From an uncultured Lachnospiraceae bacterium (GTDB lineage Bacteria; Bacillota_A; Clostridia; Lachnospirales; Lachnospiraceae), in assembly GCA_910587495.1 (NCBI GenBank), contig CAJUMT010000106.1, positions 1-11,577 of the forward strand: DNA of 11,577 nt. Direction: 5' to 3'. Made by a program: the position numbers and the translations under genes. Below are positions 1-7,935 of the stretch, one piece after another; positions within the stretch are counted from its first letter, which is position 1, and each line of letters begins with the position of its first letter. The notes under the pieces were generated by a model. It did not search any database and was not told the origin of the DNA. It saw only the letters and a list, made by a program, of their open reading frames with translations.

Positions 1-138
1 TTCTATATTTCCCATTTTTACATTCCATCCGCGTCTTTCATTTTGACCATAACAAATCTTTATAAATTTGGCACGACCAGTATAACACACATAAATAAAT
101 ATGGCTACTTATTTATGGTTTGCCTTTTAGTAAAACCG
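1..138. other. AT-rich flank downstream of the ATPase gene
   Basis: This short stretch follows the ATPase stop codon and holds no supportable gene. An all-A/T inverted repeat (CATAAATAA at 90-98, TTATTTATG at 109-117, 10-nt loop) could be a weak transcription stop, but it has no G/C in the stem core and no proper T-tract. On the minus strand an ATG at 13-15 opens a frame (M-G-N-I-E) that runs off the left edge. It could be the start of the next gene, but its upstream sequence has only a poor ribosome site. Confidence 0.4.
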
Positions 139-1434
139 TTACAAGTCCAGCGAGGCAGGATTTAACAAAAATTCATAAAGTCCCAGGTGCAAAATCCCAT
201 CTTCATCAAACCATGGCTTCATTACGCTCTTCGTGACAATGATCTTCCGGAAAAAGTCTTTGACGCCAAGCAACGGACGAAGCTCTGTCTTTTCCTTCTG
301 AGCGTTGCCAATGGCCAGAGCGGACTGGATATAATATTTCTTTACGCCCTTGTTGACGACAAAATCAATCTCGCAGCTGACTTTCTTCCTTTTTCCTGCC
401 GCATCCGTCTCAAAAATATCAACCACGCCTACATCTACTGAATATCCTCTGCAGACCAGCTCATTATACATGATGTTTTCCATGATATGCGTCTCTTCCT
501 GCTGCCGCAGGTTCAGCCGCACATTCCTAAGCCCGATATCACTGCAGTAGTATTTCGACGGATAGGAAAAATATTTCTTTCCCTTCACATCATACCGCTT
601 CGCCTGACGGAACAGAAAGGATTCGGAAAGACAGGTCAAATAGCTGGCAATTGTCCCACTGTCCACTCTGATCCCCTTTACCGTCTGCAAGGTATTCGCT
701 ATTTTTGTAGCATTGGTAAGTGATCCTATGGAAGAACACAGGTCGTCCGTCAATTCGCTTAAGACCTCCGGAAGTCCGATCTGATACCGCTCAATAATAT
801 CCTTAAAATAGACTTCCTCAAAAAGCGAATGCAGGTATTTGAATTTGTCGTCTTCCGTCTTTCTGAATAACACCAGCGGCATACCGCCATACAGGGCGTA
901 TTCCTCATAAGCCTCCGCCTTATCTCCACCCATATAGTCGTAGTATTCCTTAAAGGAAAGCGGGTGAACCTCAACCGAATCCCCGCGGCCCCGAAATGCT
1001 GTCATTACATCCTTGGAAAGCATTTTGGAGTTGCTCCCGGTCACATAGATGTCTACGTTGCGAAGCCTTTGCAGGCCATTGAGGACATTGTACAGGTGAA
1101 TGTTCTCCGGGTTCTTAAGCTCATCGCGGGAAATCGCATACTGCACTTCATCAATAAAGATGTAGAACATGCTCTCCGGATCCGTGACCTTAGAGCGGAT
1201 ATACTTCGACAGCTCTGCCGGATCTCGGTAGGCTACATTCAAATCATCGTCCAGGGCAATCGTTATGATATGATCCCTCGGAACTCCCTCTCCAAGCAGG
1301 TAATCATAAAACAGCTCAAACAGCAAAAAGCTTTTGCCACAGCGCCTGATTCCCGTAATGACCTTTATAAGCCCATTCTCCCTCCGGTTGATCAGCTGCT
1401 CCAGATAACTGTCTCTTTTAATATAATTTTTCAT
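139..1434 (-). CDS. AAA-family ATPase with DUF4143 C-terminal domain
   Basis: This is a 431-residue ATP-binding protein of the widespread bacterial and archaeal AAA_14/DUF4143 group. Walker A is GIRRCGKS (residues 28-35), Walker B is IFIDE (92-96), and the sensor-like strand is VTGSNS (131-136), followed by the GRG of the family at 149-151. Roughly residues 210-400 match the DUF4143 part, including EIDFVV (355-360) and YYIQ (367-370), a PD-(D/E)XK-like nuclease-fold remnant. The length is normal for the family. The ATG at 1432-1434 has AGGAGG at 1441-1446, 6 nt upstream. The cellular role of these ATPases is not established. They are often single genes scattered through genomes, and this one has its own promoter and no evident link to the flavin operon beside it. 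The family call is secure; any function is not. Confidence 0.93.
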   Translation of the reverse strand: MKNYIKRDSYLEQLINRRENGLIKVITGIRRCGKSFLLFELFYDYLLGEGVPRDHIITIALDDDLNVAYRDPAELSKYIRSKVTDPESMFYIFIDEVQYAISRDELKNPENIHLYNVLNGLQRLRNVDIYVTGSNSKMLSKDVMTAFRGRGDSVEVHPLSFKEYYDYMGGDKAEAYEEYALYGGMPLVLFRKTEDDKFKYLHSLFEEVYFKDIIERYQIGLPEVLSELTDDLCSSIGSLTNATKIANTLQTVKGIRVDSGTIASYLTCLSESFLFRQAKRYDVKGKKYFSYPSKYYCSDIGLRNVRLNLRQQEETHIMENIMYNELVCRGYSVDVGVVDIFETDAAGKRKKVSCEIDFVVNKGVKKYYIQSALAIGNAQKEKTELRPLLGVKDFFRKIIVTKSVMKPWFDEDGILHLGLYEFLLNPASLDL

Positions 1435-1489
1435 GCCCGGCCTCCTGTTTATTCGGAACTATAGTGTTTTGCACCTAAATTATGGTTCT

Positions 1490-1517
1490 ATTATACCTTG
1501 TTTTTTTCAGGAAGCAA
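1490..1517 (-). promoter_or_regulatory. Sigma-A-type promoter of the ATPase gene
   Basis: On the minus strand TTGCTT (1512-1517) lies 16 nt upstream of a perfect TATAAT (1490-1495), with an A-rich spacer. Transcription would start near 1483, about 50 nt before the ATG at 1434. The box quality and position fit a housekeeping promoter, so the ATPase gene is probably transcribed on its own. Confidence 0.7.
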
Positions 1518-1565
1518 TACTATCCAAAACTTTTTGTTATGTACTGTATTTCAGAAATCCATTAC

Positions 1566-1616
1566 AAGCATATCCCCCCTTAAAAGGCCAAACACCTTAT
1601 AAGGGGGGATATGCTT
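1566..1616 (-). terminator. Long hairpin after the surface-protein gene, probable terminator
   Basis: Two 22-nt arms, 1566-1587 and 1595-1616, pair with a single mismatch around a 7-nt loop (CCAAACA). The stem includes a run of six G-C pairs. It begins 50 nt after the stop codon of the 1643-residue protein and lies upstream of the ATPase promoter, the expected place for a transcription stop. The T-tract is poor on the minus strand (GCTTGTAATGG) and slightly better on the plus strand (GCTTTATTAT). Intrinsic termination is therefore likely but not textbook. An mRNA 3'-end stabiliser or a small palindromic repeat element are alternatives. Confidence 0.62.
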
Positions 1617-1665
1617 TATTATGAGTTATTCAAATCAAAAACTGAAAGGCTGCCATATTTTAAAA

Positions 1666-4600
1666 TTATATTGTGCGTGTGCCTGTATAATTACCTTTTC
1701 CTTTAATTATAGTCCCGCTCTTATTGACGGTGTAATCCACACCTTCTTTCAATCTGCTTCTTCCATCCATTACTACAAGTTTACCTGCTGCATCCTTCGT
1801 CACCGCGATCGAATCGTCATTTATTTTTTTCGCAGTGATCTTAAAAGTCACGGTTTTTGTCAGCCCGTATTTGTCCAGGCCTGTGATAACGGCTTTCGCG
1901 GTTCCTTTATTGAGGTTATTGGTATAGGAAACCCTATAATCTACTCCTTCCGTTAATGTCGTAGAACCCATAGTAACTGTAAGTTTCGGCTCATGCAGCC
2001 TGCCTGTGTAGCTTTCAGACGTAACTTTAGCTGTCTTTACTTTTGATATTTTTGTCTCATAGAAATGGCAGGTAGCTGCGGCGGTTCCGGAATAATTACC
2101 TGTTCCCGTAATCGTAACCGGGCAGATGCCGTTTGCATCCGGCGAGCCGGATGTAACGCTGTAGTCTTTGCCGTTTCTAAGCTTCTTTTTGCCCCATTTC
2201 ACTACAGGTTTGGGAACGGCATTGCCTTTTTGAAGCACATCCGCGCAAGTTATGGTAACATCGGCGTCGCTTAAGCTTTTCGCTGCAATCGTGAAGCTTT
2301 TTGTATCTGTCAGACCTTTGACTTCCCCGTTTTTGCCGGTAACCGTTATGGATGCGTTTGCGCCTGCTTCTTTATTATTGCTGTATTTTACCTTATAGTT
2401 CTTTGCCGGGAGCAGCTTTCCGTCATAGCTTACGCGCACGGTCGGTTTGACCGCTTTACCAGTATAGGTATATGTATCTGATGCGAGATATACATGCATC
2501 CCATTTTCCGATACATTTACATAAGTAAATACAAGAGGCGTATATCCTGCCGCGGATACCGCGATCTCATAGATCCCTTCTGCACTGATCTGCGATACGT
2601 CTGTCTTTAAGCTTCCGTCCGCGTTAATAATCGTCACAGCCCCTCTGCCGGAAGTCGCATAAGAAGTTCCGTTCACCGACACGGACGTGATGCCTTTGAT
2701 ATAAGCTTCCAGTTCCGCCTGCGTATGGGAACCCGCAAGTACCAGTTTCTTTCCGACCTCGTCATACTGCGCCGGAAGGTCGGAAGTATTCAGGCTGAAA
2801 GAAGCCTTCATATCTGCGTAGACATTTTTCCTGTCATGGACTGTCAGCGTGTAAACGCCGCCTTTTGTGGTGTTTTTGTCAAATGTAATTTTTGTTTTGG
2901 AAGCGCTTATAATGCCGCCAGCAGTATTTCCGCCGCTGTCTTTTACCGTATACTCCGCGTCAAAGCCCTTCGGCATTCCAGTGACTTTTACTTTGGTACT
3001 GCCTTTGCTGATGAGCGCGTCCGCAACCGTCAGAGTATAGTTAAATTTCACCGGCACATACACAGGAGTCTTTAACGGAATTACATAGATACCGCTGCTG
3101 GTATAGTAAGTCACCTGGTTAATCGTCTGACCCATCATCTTCGCATAATGCGCGGAGGATGTGGGGCAATTGTGTACTTTATCAGTGAATCCAGTACACC
3201 AGGCTAGTTTACTCTTCTGCCAGATGTTTTCCATATGGCGCAGGCCGTAATCGCTGCCTTCCTCCGTTCCGACCACGACGCCGTAGATACTGGATACCTC
3301 GTTCAAAGTATCGCAGGTCAGATTAAGCTGATAATCTCCATAACTTGTTTCGGCCAGAAATTCCGCGTCTGCGGCTTCCAGCGTAACAGCCTCGCCCTGC
3401 ATCGCTCCGAATACAAGATTCCCGCCTTCATCTGCGGATACTTCTTTATACATGGCAGGCGCTTCATCCAGTATATAATAAGAATAGCTGGGCTTCTCAA
3501 ACAGGGCTTCTTTCCCTGTATAAGTGGTTGTGCTGGTCTGTCCTCTGTTGGTCACGGTAATCTCTACAGAATCCGCGTCTGTCACCATTGTATATTTGGA
3601 CAGATCCGTTGTCCCTGTTACTTTCACCGGGAAGATCACGCCTGTGATATCCGAGCCTTTCGGATCCACATGATAAGACCCGCCTGCCAGCGTTCCCGTC
3701 CTGGTCTTATTTAAAGTAGCCGAAGTAAACGCGTCCACCGGATACGCATTATTCAGATCCGCTTTATAGAAATCCGCGTAGGGGATGTTCATCAGCACCC
3801 AGTCATAATCTACCGCATAATCAAAAGTCACAGCAGCTTTATAACCCAAAGCAGCTACGGATATTTTGTAGGTTCCTCTTTTAACAATGGGTTTTGCGTC
3901 TGTCTTTAAACTTCCGTCCGCGTTGATAATTACCACTGCGCCCCTGCCGGAAGCCGCATAAGACATCTCATTTACAGTAACGGCAGAAATTGCTTTTACA
4001 AATTTCTCCAGGTCTTCCTGGCTGTATCCTTCCGCCGGAACCAGTTTCAGATTTTCCGCGTCATATTTGACCGGCATATTGGCAGTCGAAAGCACGAAGG
4101 ACGCCCGGATATCCGCGTATTTATTTCCTTTGTCATGAATCAGCAGCGTATATTCGCCGTTCCCCGTGTCCTTGGCAAAGGTAATGGTGCCTTTTCCGTC
4201 CGCAACGGTTACGGCGGCGTCTTTTAATCCGTCTACCGTGTATTCCGCATCGTAATCTTCCGGCATGCCGGTAAGCTCTATTGCCGTGCTTCCGCTGTCA
4301 AGCATCGCGTCTGCTACTGTCAGTGTATAGGCAAATTTAACCGGCACATACACAGGCTCTTTTAAAGTAACCTCATAGATACCATCGCTGGTATAATAAG
4401 TCGCCTTATTAATCTTCTGGCCCATCATATTTTTATAATGTGCAGAAGATGTAGGACAATTGTGTACCTTTTCCGTAAAGCCGGTACTAAAGGAAAGCTT
4501 GGTCTTCTGCCAGATGTTCTCCATATGGCGCAGGCCGTAGTCAGCGCCTTCTTCCGTATGAAGGATCACGCCGTAAATCTTATCTGCTTTGGACAGCTCT

Positions 4601-6597
4601 TCCTGCGTCAGGTTCAGCTGGTAATCTCCATAGCTCGTTTCAGTCAAAAATTCCGCTTCCACATTTTCCAGCGTTTTCGCCGCACCCACTACCGGCCCGA
4701 AGAACAGATTCCCTTCCTGATCTATCGAAAGCTCTTTATAAAAAGCGGGCGCTTCGCTCAGCACATAATAAGAATAGCTCGCGCTCTCGAACAGAGCATC
4801 TTTTCCTTCATAGGTTGTCGTGCTGGTCTGGCCTCTGTTGGTTACGGTGATTTCTACAGAGCTTTCGTCTGTGACTTTCGTATATTTGGACAGGTCAATC
4901 ACTTTGGACAGTTTTACCGGGAAAGTCACGCCCGTAATATCTGATCCGTCCGCATTTACATGATAGGATCCGCCAACCAGCGTTCCTGTCCTGGTCTTAT
5001 TTAAGGTTGCCGAAGTAAACGCATCCACCTGAACTTCATTCCCTTTCAGATCCGCTTTATAGAAATCCGCATAAGGAATGTTCATTAAAAGCCATGTATC
5101 TTCCACAACATAGTCAAAGGAAAGCTCCTTATATCCGGTCGCCAGAATCGTCAGCTTATATGTCCCGGAAGCCGCGATCGGCTCCGCGTCTCTTTTAATG
5201 CTGCCATCTTCATTGACGATCTTCACTGCGCCCCTGCCGGAAGCCGCGTAAGACGTCTCGCCTACTTTAACTGCCGTGATCGCTTTGACATAGTTTACTA
5301 CATCATCCTGCGTATAGTTTTCCGCCGGAGACAGTTTCCACTCTTTGTCGTCGTAGACCACCGGCATATCGGAAGACATCAATATAAAGGATGCTTTTAT
5401 GTCCGCATAGTTGCCTTTTTTATCGTGAACCACCAGCGTATATGCGCCGTTTTCCGCGTCTTTGGCAAAAGTAATGGTTCCTTTTCCGTCCGCTGTGACC
5501 GTTACGGCGGCGTCCTTTAATCCTTCTACGGTATATTCCGCATCAAACTCCGCCGGCATGCCGGTAAGCTCTACCGTTGTATTGCCGCTGTCGAGCATCG
5601 CATCCGCCACAGTCAGTGTATAAGCAAATTTAACCGGTACATACACGGATTCTTTTAAAGCAGCCTCATAAATGCCATTACTGGTGTAATAGGTCACTTT
5701 ATTGATCTTCTTGCCCATCATACTCTCATAATGCGCAGAAGATGTGGGACAATTGTGTACCTTCTCCGTAAAGCCGGTACTAAAAGAAAGCTTGGTCTTC
5801 TGCCATATATTTTCCATATGGCGCAAGCCGTAATCAACGCCTTCTTCCGTATGAAGAACCACGCCGTAAACCTGAGTAGCTTGTGACAGCTCTTCCTGCG
5901 TCAGATTCAGCTGGTAATCCCCATAGCTTGTTTCGGTCAGAAGTTCCGCTTCCACATTTTCCAGCGGTTTCGCCGTACCCACTACCGGGCCAAAAGACAG
6001 GCTTCCGTCCTCATCCACTAAAAGCTCTTTATAAAAAGCGGGTTCTTCATCCAGCATATAATAGGCATAACTTTCGTTCTCGAATAATGCGTCTTTTCCT
6101 GTATAAGTCTTTTCGCTGGTCTGCCCTCTGTTCGTTACACTGATCGTAACAGAATCACTGTCCACCACCTTTTTGTATTTAGACATATTGGTTCCTGCAG
6201 GGATTTTTACAGGGAAGGTCACGCCTGTAATATCCGTTCCTTTTGGGTTCACATGGTAAGATCCGCCGGCCAGCGTATCGGTCCTTGTTTTATTTAAAGT
6301 CGCCGAAGTAAACGCGTCCACCTCGATTTCATTCCCTTTCAGGTCCGCTTTGTAGAAATCCGCATAGGGAATATTCATTAAAACCCAGCTGTCTTCTTCC
6401 TGTTCTCCTGGTTCAGGGATCTCAGCATCCGTATTTTCTTCCGGCACAGCCATATCTGTTCCTGTATCCAGGCCGGACTCCGCCTCCTCGGCAGGATTTT
6501 CCGGCGCAGCCGACGCCGTCACCGTGTACATACTTACAACCATGGACGCCGACAGCACGACCGCGAGTATCCTGGCCTGCAAATTCTTCCTTCTCAT
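1666..6597 (-). CDS. Large secreted protein with three Tp47-like/HID-like units and Ig-like tail
   Basis: This 1643-residue exported protein starts with a signal peptide (Arg/Lys start, hydrophobic 10-28, likely cleavage after ASA at 28-30) and an acidic linker (about 31-69). Three ~430-residue units follow, at about 70-500, 501-931 and 932-1361. Each begins with a segment like domain A of Treponema pallidum Tp47 (NIPYADFYKADL, then DAFTSATLNKTRT). Each also carries YGLRHMENIWQ and VHNCPTSSAHY, and ends with a GRGAV...GY segment resembling the Shr heme-interacting (HID/DUF1533) domain. Residues 1367-1643 are about four Ig/MBG-like repeats (YTGK, GKGNYTGT). There is no LPXTG or SLH motif, so the mode of surface attachment is unclear. 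AGGAGG (6604-6609) sits 6 nt before the ATG. The gene follows the flavin operon and shares its operator. Databases may name it penicillin-binding after Tp47; no SxxK serine-transpeptidase domain is evident. Ligand binding is unknown; heme, iron or a redox role are inferences. Confidence 0.85.
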   Translation of the reverse strand: MRRKNLQARILAVVLSASMVVSMYTVTASAAPENPAEEAESGLDTGTDMAVPEENTDAEIPEPGEQEEDSWVLMNIPYADFYKADLKGNEIEVDAFTSATLNKTRTDTLAGGSYHVNPKGTDITGVTFPVKIPAGTNMSKYKKVVDSDSVTISVTNRGQTSEKTYTGKDALFENESYAYYMLDEEPAFYKELLVDEDGSLSFGPVVGTAKPLENVEAELLTETSYGDYQLNLTQEELSQATQVYGVVLHTEEGVDYGLRHMENIWQKTKLSFSTGFTEKVHNCPTSSAHYESMMGKKINKVTYYTSNGIYEAALKESVYVPVKFAYTLTVADAMLDSGNTTVELTGMPAEFDAEYTVEGLKDAAVTVTADGKGTITFAKDAENGAYTLVVHDKKGNYADIKASFILMSSDMPVVYDDKEWKLSPAENYTQDDVVNYVKAITAVKVGETSYAASGRGAVKIVNEDGSIKRDAEPIAASGTYKLTILATGYKELSFDYVVEDTWLLMNIPYADFYKADLKGNEVQVDAFTSATLNKTRTGTLVGGSYHVNADGSDITGVTFPVKLSKVIDLSKYTKVTDESSVEITVTNRGQTSTTTYEGKDALFESASYSYYVLSEAPAFYKELSIDQEGNLFFGPVVGAAKTLENVEAEFLTETSYGDYQLNLTQEELSKADKIYGVILHTEEGADYGLRHMENIWQKTKLSFSTGFTEKVHNCPTSSAHYKNMMGQKINKATYYTSDGIYEVTLKEPVYVPVKFAYTLTVADAMLDSGSTAIELTGMPEDYDAEYTVDGLKDAAVTVADGKGTITFAKDTGNGEYTLLIHDKGNKYADIRASFVLSTANMPVKYDAENLKLVPAEGYSQEDLEKFVKAISAVTVNEMSYAASGRGAVVIINADGSLKTDAKPIVKRGTYKISVAALGYKAAVTFDYAVDYDWVLMNIPYADFYKADLNNAYPVDAFTSATLNKTRTGTLAGGSYHVDPKGSDITGVIFPVKVTGTTDLSKYTMVTDADSVEITVTNRGQTSTTTYTGKEALFEKPSYSYYILDEAPAMYKEVSADEGGNLVFGAMQGEAVTLEAADAEFLAETSYGDYQLNLTCDTLNEVSSIYGVVVGTEEGSDYGLRHMENIWQKSKLAWCTGFTDKVHNCPTSSAHYAKMMGQTINQVTYYTSSGIYVIPLKTPVYVPVKFNYTLTVADALISKGSTKVKVTGMPKGFDAEYTVKDSGGNTAGGIISASKTKITFDKNTTKGGVYTLTVHDRKNVYADMKASFSLNTSDLPAQYDEVGKKLVLAGSHTQAELEAYIKGITSVSVNGTSYATSGRGAVTIINADGSLKTDVSQISAEGIYEIAVSAAGYTPLVFTYVNVSENGMHVYLASDTYTYTGKAVKPTVRVSYDGKLLPAKNYKVKYSNNKEAGANASITVTGKNGEVKGLTDTKSFTIAAKSLSDADVTITCADVLQKGNAVPKPVVKWGKKKLRNGKDYSVTSGSPDANGICPVTITGTGNYSGTAAATCHFYETKISKVKTAKVTSESYTGRLHEPKLTVTMGSTTLTEGVDYRVSYTNNLNKGTAKAVITGLDKYGLTKTVTFKITAKKINDDSIAVTKDAAGKLVVMDGRSRLKEGVDYTVNKSGTIIKGKGNYTGTRTI
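1669..2499 (-). repeat. C-terminal Ig/MBG-like repeat segment of the surface protein
   Basis: Residues about 1367-1437, 1438-1515, 1516-1589 and 1590-1643 form four degenerate beta-sandwich units. Recurring elements are YTG or YTGK near the start, a G-x-DY step and a G-x-GNY-x-GT end. Such units occur in many Clostridia cell-surface proteins, usually as stalks or wall-contacting modules. The last unit stops straight after GNYTGTRTI, which is where such a unit normally ends or nearly ends. The protein therefore looks complete rather than truncated. Confidence 0.7.
2515..6390 (-). repeat. Three tandem ~1.3-kb coding repeats (Tp47-like units)
   Basis: The units run at 5098-6390 (first), 3805-5097 (second) and 2515-3804 (third), with almost no linker between them. 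Fixed landmarks recur at equal spacing. DAFTSAT is at residues 94-100, 525-531 and 955-961. Potential ligands recur as H260/H281/C283/H289, H691/H712/C714/H720 and H1121/H1142/C1144/H1150. Units 1 and 2 resemble each other most. Unit 3 is more divergent and adds two cysteines (C1095, C1134) where units 1 and 2 have other residues. Long stretches are also similar at DNA level, so the array grew by duplication and may vary in copy number between strains. Confidence 0.9.
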
Positions 6598-6637
6598 AAG
6601 GTTCCTCCTTATCTTTCTTGATAAAATTTATTAATAA

Positions 6638-6653
6638 GTTAGTATGCGCTAAC
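6638..6653. promoter_or_regulatory. Operator-like inverted repeat GTTAG-N6-CTAAC before the surface-protein gene
   Basis: GTTAG (6638-6642) and CTAAC (6649-6653) form a perfect 5-6-5 inverted repeat in the 97-bp gap before the surface-protein gene, about 41 nt upstream of its start codon. The same ten bases with the same 6-bp spacing form the core of the apbE palindrome at 11446-11461. I saw no third copy. Likely a repressor site that ties this gene to the flavin operon. Confidence 0.6.
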
Positions 6654-6670
6654 CATTAATCATAATACAA
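6641..6670 (-). promoter_or_regulatory. Possible promoter of the surface-protein gene
   Basis: The best pair on the minus strand is TTGTAT (6665-6670) and CATACT (6641-6646) with an 18-nt spacer, which would place the operator over the -10 box. An alternative -10 is TATTAT (6662-6667), which lacks a good -35 but would put the operator just downstream, as at apbE. Neither is strong. No terminator is visible between the NusG-II gene and this point, so read-through from the operon is also possible. Confidence 0.35.
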
Positions 6671-6694
6671 ACCTGCATCTTTTATCCTGATTCC

Positions 6695-7087
6695 TTACTG
6701 CGCGGTCGCGTCCGGGACGTCGCTTTCGTTCCCGGCGCCCGCAGCAGGCAGGACTGTCGCCACCAGCTTATGGGGCAGACAGACAATCGTCTGTTTTTCC
6801 ACATGAATTTTTCCCTGCCGGATACAATACTGGTCCGGGCAGTCTGCTTCCTCCATCCAGATTTCTCCGGAACGGATCAAAAGCCGGTTATCGCCGGAGG
6901 CTTGTCGGATATCTATCTCCCTGTCCTCCGTCAGATTGTAGGTTCCGTACACCTCCCCGTCCAGGGTAATCTGTACCTGCATCCCCCCGCCGCTCCCCGA
7001 AGGCTTAATATACCAGGCCAGAGCCGCCACCGCCAAAAGTACTACCGCAATCAATATTACATCCAGTTTGGTCAATATTTTTTTCAT
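6695..7087 (-). CDS. NusG domain II (DUF1312) membrane-anchored protein
   Basis: This is a 130-residue protein with one N-terminal membrane segment (about 9-27), a Gly/Ser linker and an outside NusG-domain-II fold. The family signature is present: ADCPDQYC (81-88) and IVCLPHK (101-107), leaving three cysteines (83, 88, 103). The domain is named after an insert in some NusG proteins, but stand-alone copies are exported and are not transcription factors. As I recall, such proteins recur beside flavin-based extracellular electron transfer genes (EetA of Listeria is annotated this way), and their biochemical role is unknown. I chose the ATG at 7085-7087, which has AGGA 8 nt upstream and begins 2 nt after the upstream stop. 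The longer reading starts at a GTG (7103-7105) with no ribosome site. Confidence 0.88.
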   Translation of the reverse strand: MKKILTKLDVILIAVVLLAVAALAWYIKPSGSGGGMQVQITLDGEVYGTYNLTEDREIDIRQASGDNRLLIRSGEIWMEEADCPDQYCIRQGKIHVEKQTIVCLPHKLVATVLPAAGAGNESDVPDATAQ

Positions 7088-7089
7088 AC

Positions 7090-7935
7090 TCAGATTCCTA
7101 ACCACAAAAATAACAGAAAAAGCGCTGCCGTGCGTATAAGCGTAAGCCAGATTTCATTACCCCTCAATCCGGGTACGCCACAGGATATATTTCCTTTTGG
7201 ACATGTATCTATACATTTCAGACACATAAAACAATTACCCGGCGCCGCGGGCGCATTTTTGGGCGCCAGTTCAATGCCGGAAGGACATTTTCTTGTACAT
7301 CCGCTACATCCTTTGATACAATTTTCCCTGTCTCTGCAAAGGGAAAACAAAGGCAATACCGGCAGCATGGAAAACACTGCGCCCATGGGACAGAGAAATC
7401 GGCAGAAAAACCGTTCCTGCACACACATCCCAACCATCAGAAGTATCAGGAGTATAAGGCCGGGTATGTATTCCCCCAGGGCAAAATTGCCTGCCCGCAG
7501 CATGGAAAACACATCCCAGGGGCTTGTTCCATGCATGCGGGCATAGACGCCCCCAAAGCAGGCAAGGACAATCAGAGCCAACACCGCGTACTTTAAAAGT
7601 CCCAGTCTTTTTGCCCAGCCTTCGGGCAGCTTAAGCGGCTTCTTTTTTAATTTTTTGCAGGCCGCTGTATACAATGCATGCACGGCATCCCCAAAGCTGC
7701 CAAAGGCACAGGCAAATCCGCAGAAAAACCTGCCGCACACAAACGTATAGACACACAGGGCGGCCAGCGCTGCCGTAAAAGAAGTCAGTTCTATTGCCTC
7801 GCCTGCCCCTATACGGGTAAACACATATTTTACGCCGGAAAAAGCAGCCGTAAATACAGACGGAAAGAGAATAAAACACACCGCCTGGATCGCAGCCCGC
7901 AGCCAGACACGAGTCTTTTTGCCGTTTTTATTCAT
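7090..7935 (-). CDS. Polytopic 4Fe-4S membrane protein, NapH/NosR/RnfB-like electron carrier
   Basis: This is a 281-residue integral membrane ferredoxin-like protein with about five hydrophobic segments (roughly 11-32, 53-68, 113-131, 155-171, 262-280). It carries the paired CxxxxC-type membrane motifs of the NapH/NosR/CcoG group: CGRFFCGFAC (67-76) and CRFLCP (178-183). Two 4Fe-4S sites follow: C206/C210/C213/C217-P and C235/C238/C241/C245-P. In NapH and NosR relatives such proteins move electrons across or out of the membrane from quinol or another donor. Here the next gene upstream encodes an FMN-binding membrane protein, so electron hand-off to flavin is the natural reading. ATG 7933-7935 is preferred because it overlaps the upstream stop (ATGAATAA) and suits translational coupling. 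A start at 7956 would add seven residues and lacks a ribosome site. The exact donor is unknown. Confidence 0.9.
   Translation of the reverse strand: MNKNGKKTRVWLRAAIQAVCFILFPSVFTAAFSGVKYVFTRIGAGEAIELTSFTAALAALCVYTFVCGRFFCGFACAFGSFGDAVHALYTAACKKLKKKPLKLPEGWAKRLGLLKYAVLALIVLACFGGVYARMHGTSPWDVFSMLRAGNFALGEYIPGLILLILLMVGMCVQERFFCRFLCPMGAVFSMLPVLPLFSLCRDRENCIKGCSGCTRKCPSGIELAPKNAPAAPGNCFMCLKCIDTCPKGNISCGVPGLRGNEIWLTLIRTAALFLLFLWLGI

Noticed and set aside
90..117. Inverted repeat as terminator of the ATPase gene
   Set aside because: The stem is nine nearly all A/T pairs with a 10-nt loop and no clear T-tract; too weak to call.
964..1464. Plus-strand open frame of 166 codons opposite the ATPase gene, and similar ones opposite the flavin and surface-protein genes
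   Set aside because: They lie antisense to clear protein families, show no family features, and lack ribosome sites and promoters.
1666..6597. Reading the large protein as a true penicillin-binding protein because of Tp47 naming
   Set aside because: No transpeptidase motif set (SxxK, SxN, KTG) in a proper domain is visible. The name would come only from the reported penicillin binding of Treponema Tp47.
7088..7105. Longer NusG-II protein starting at GTG 7105
   Set aside because: No ribosome site precedes the GTG. The ATG at 7087 has AGGA 8 nt upstream, and the membrane segment starts naturally from it.
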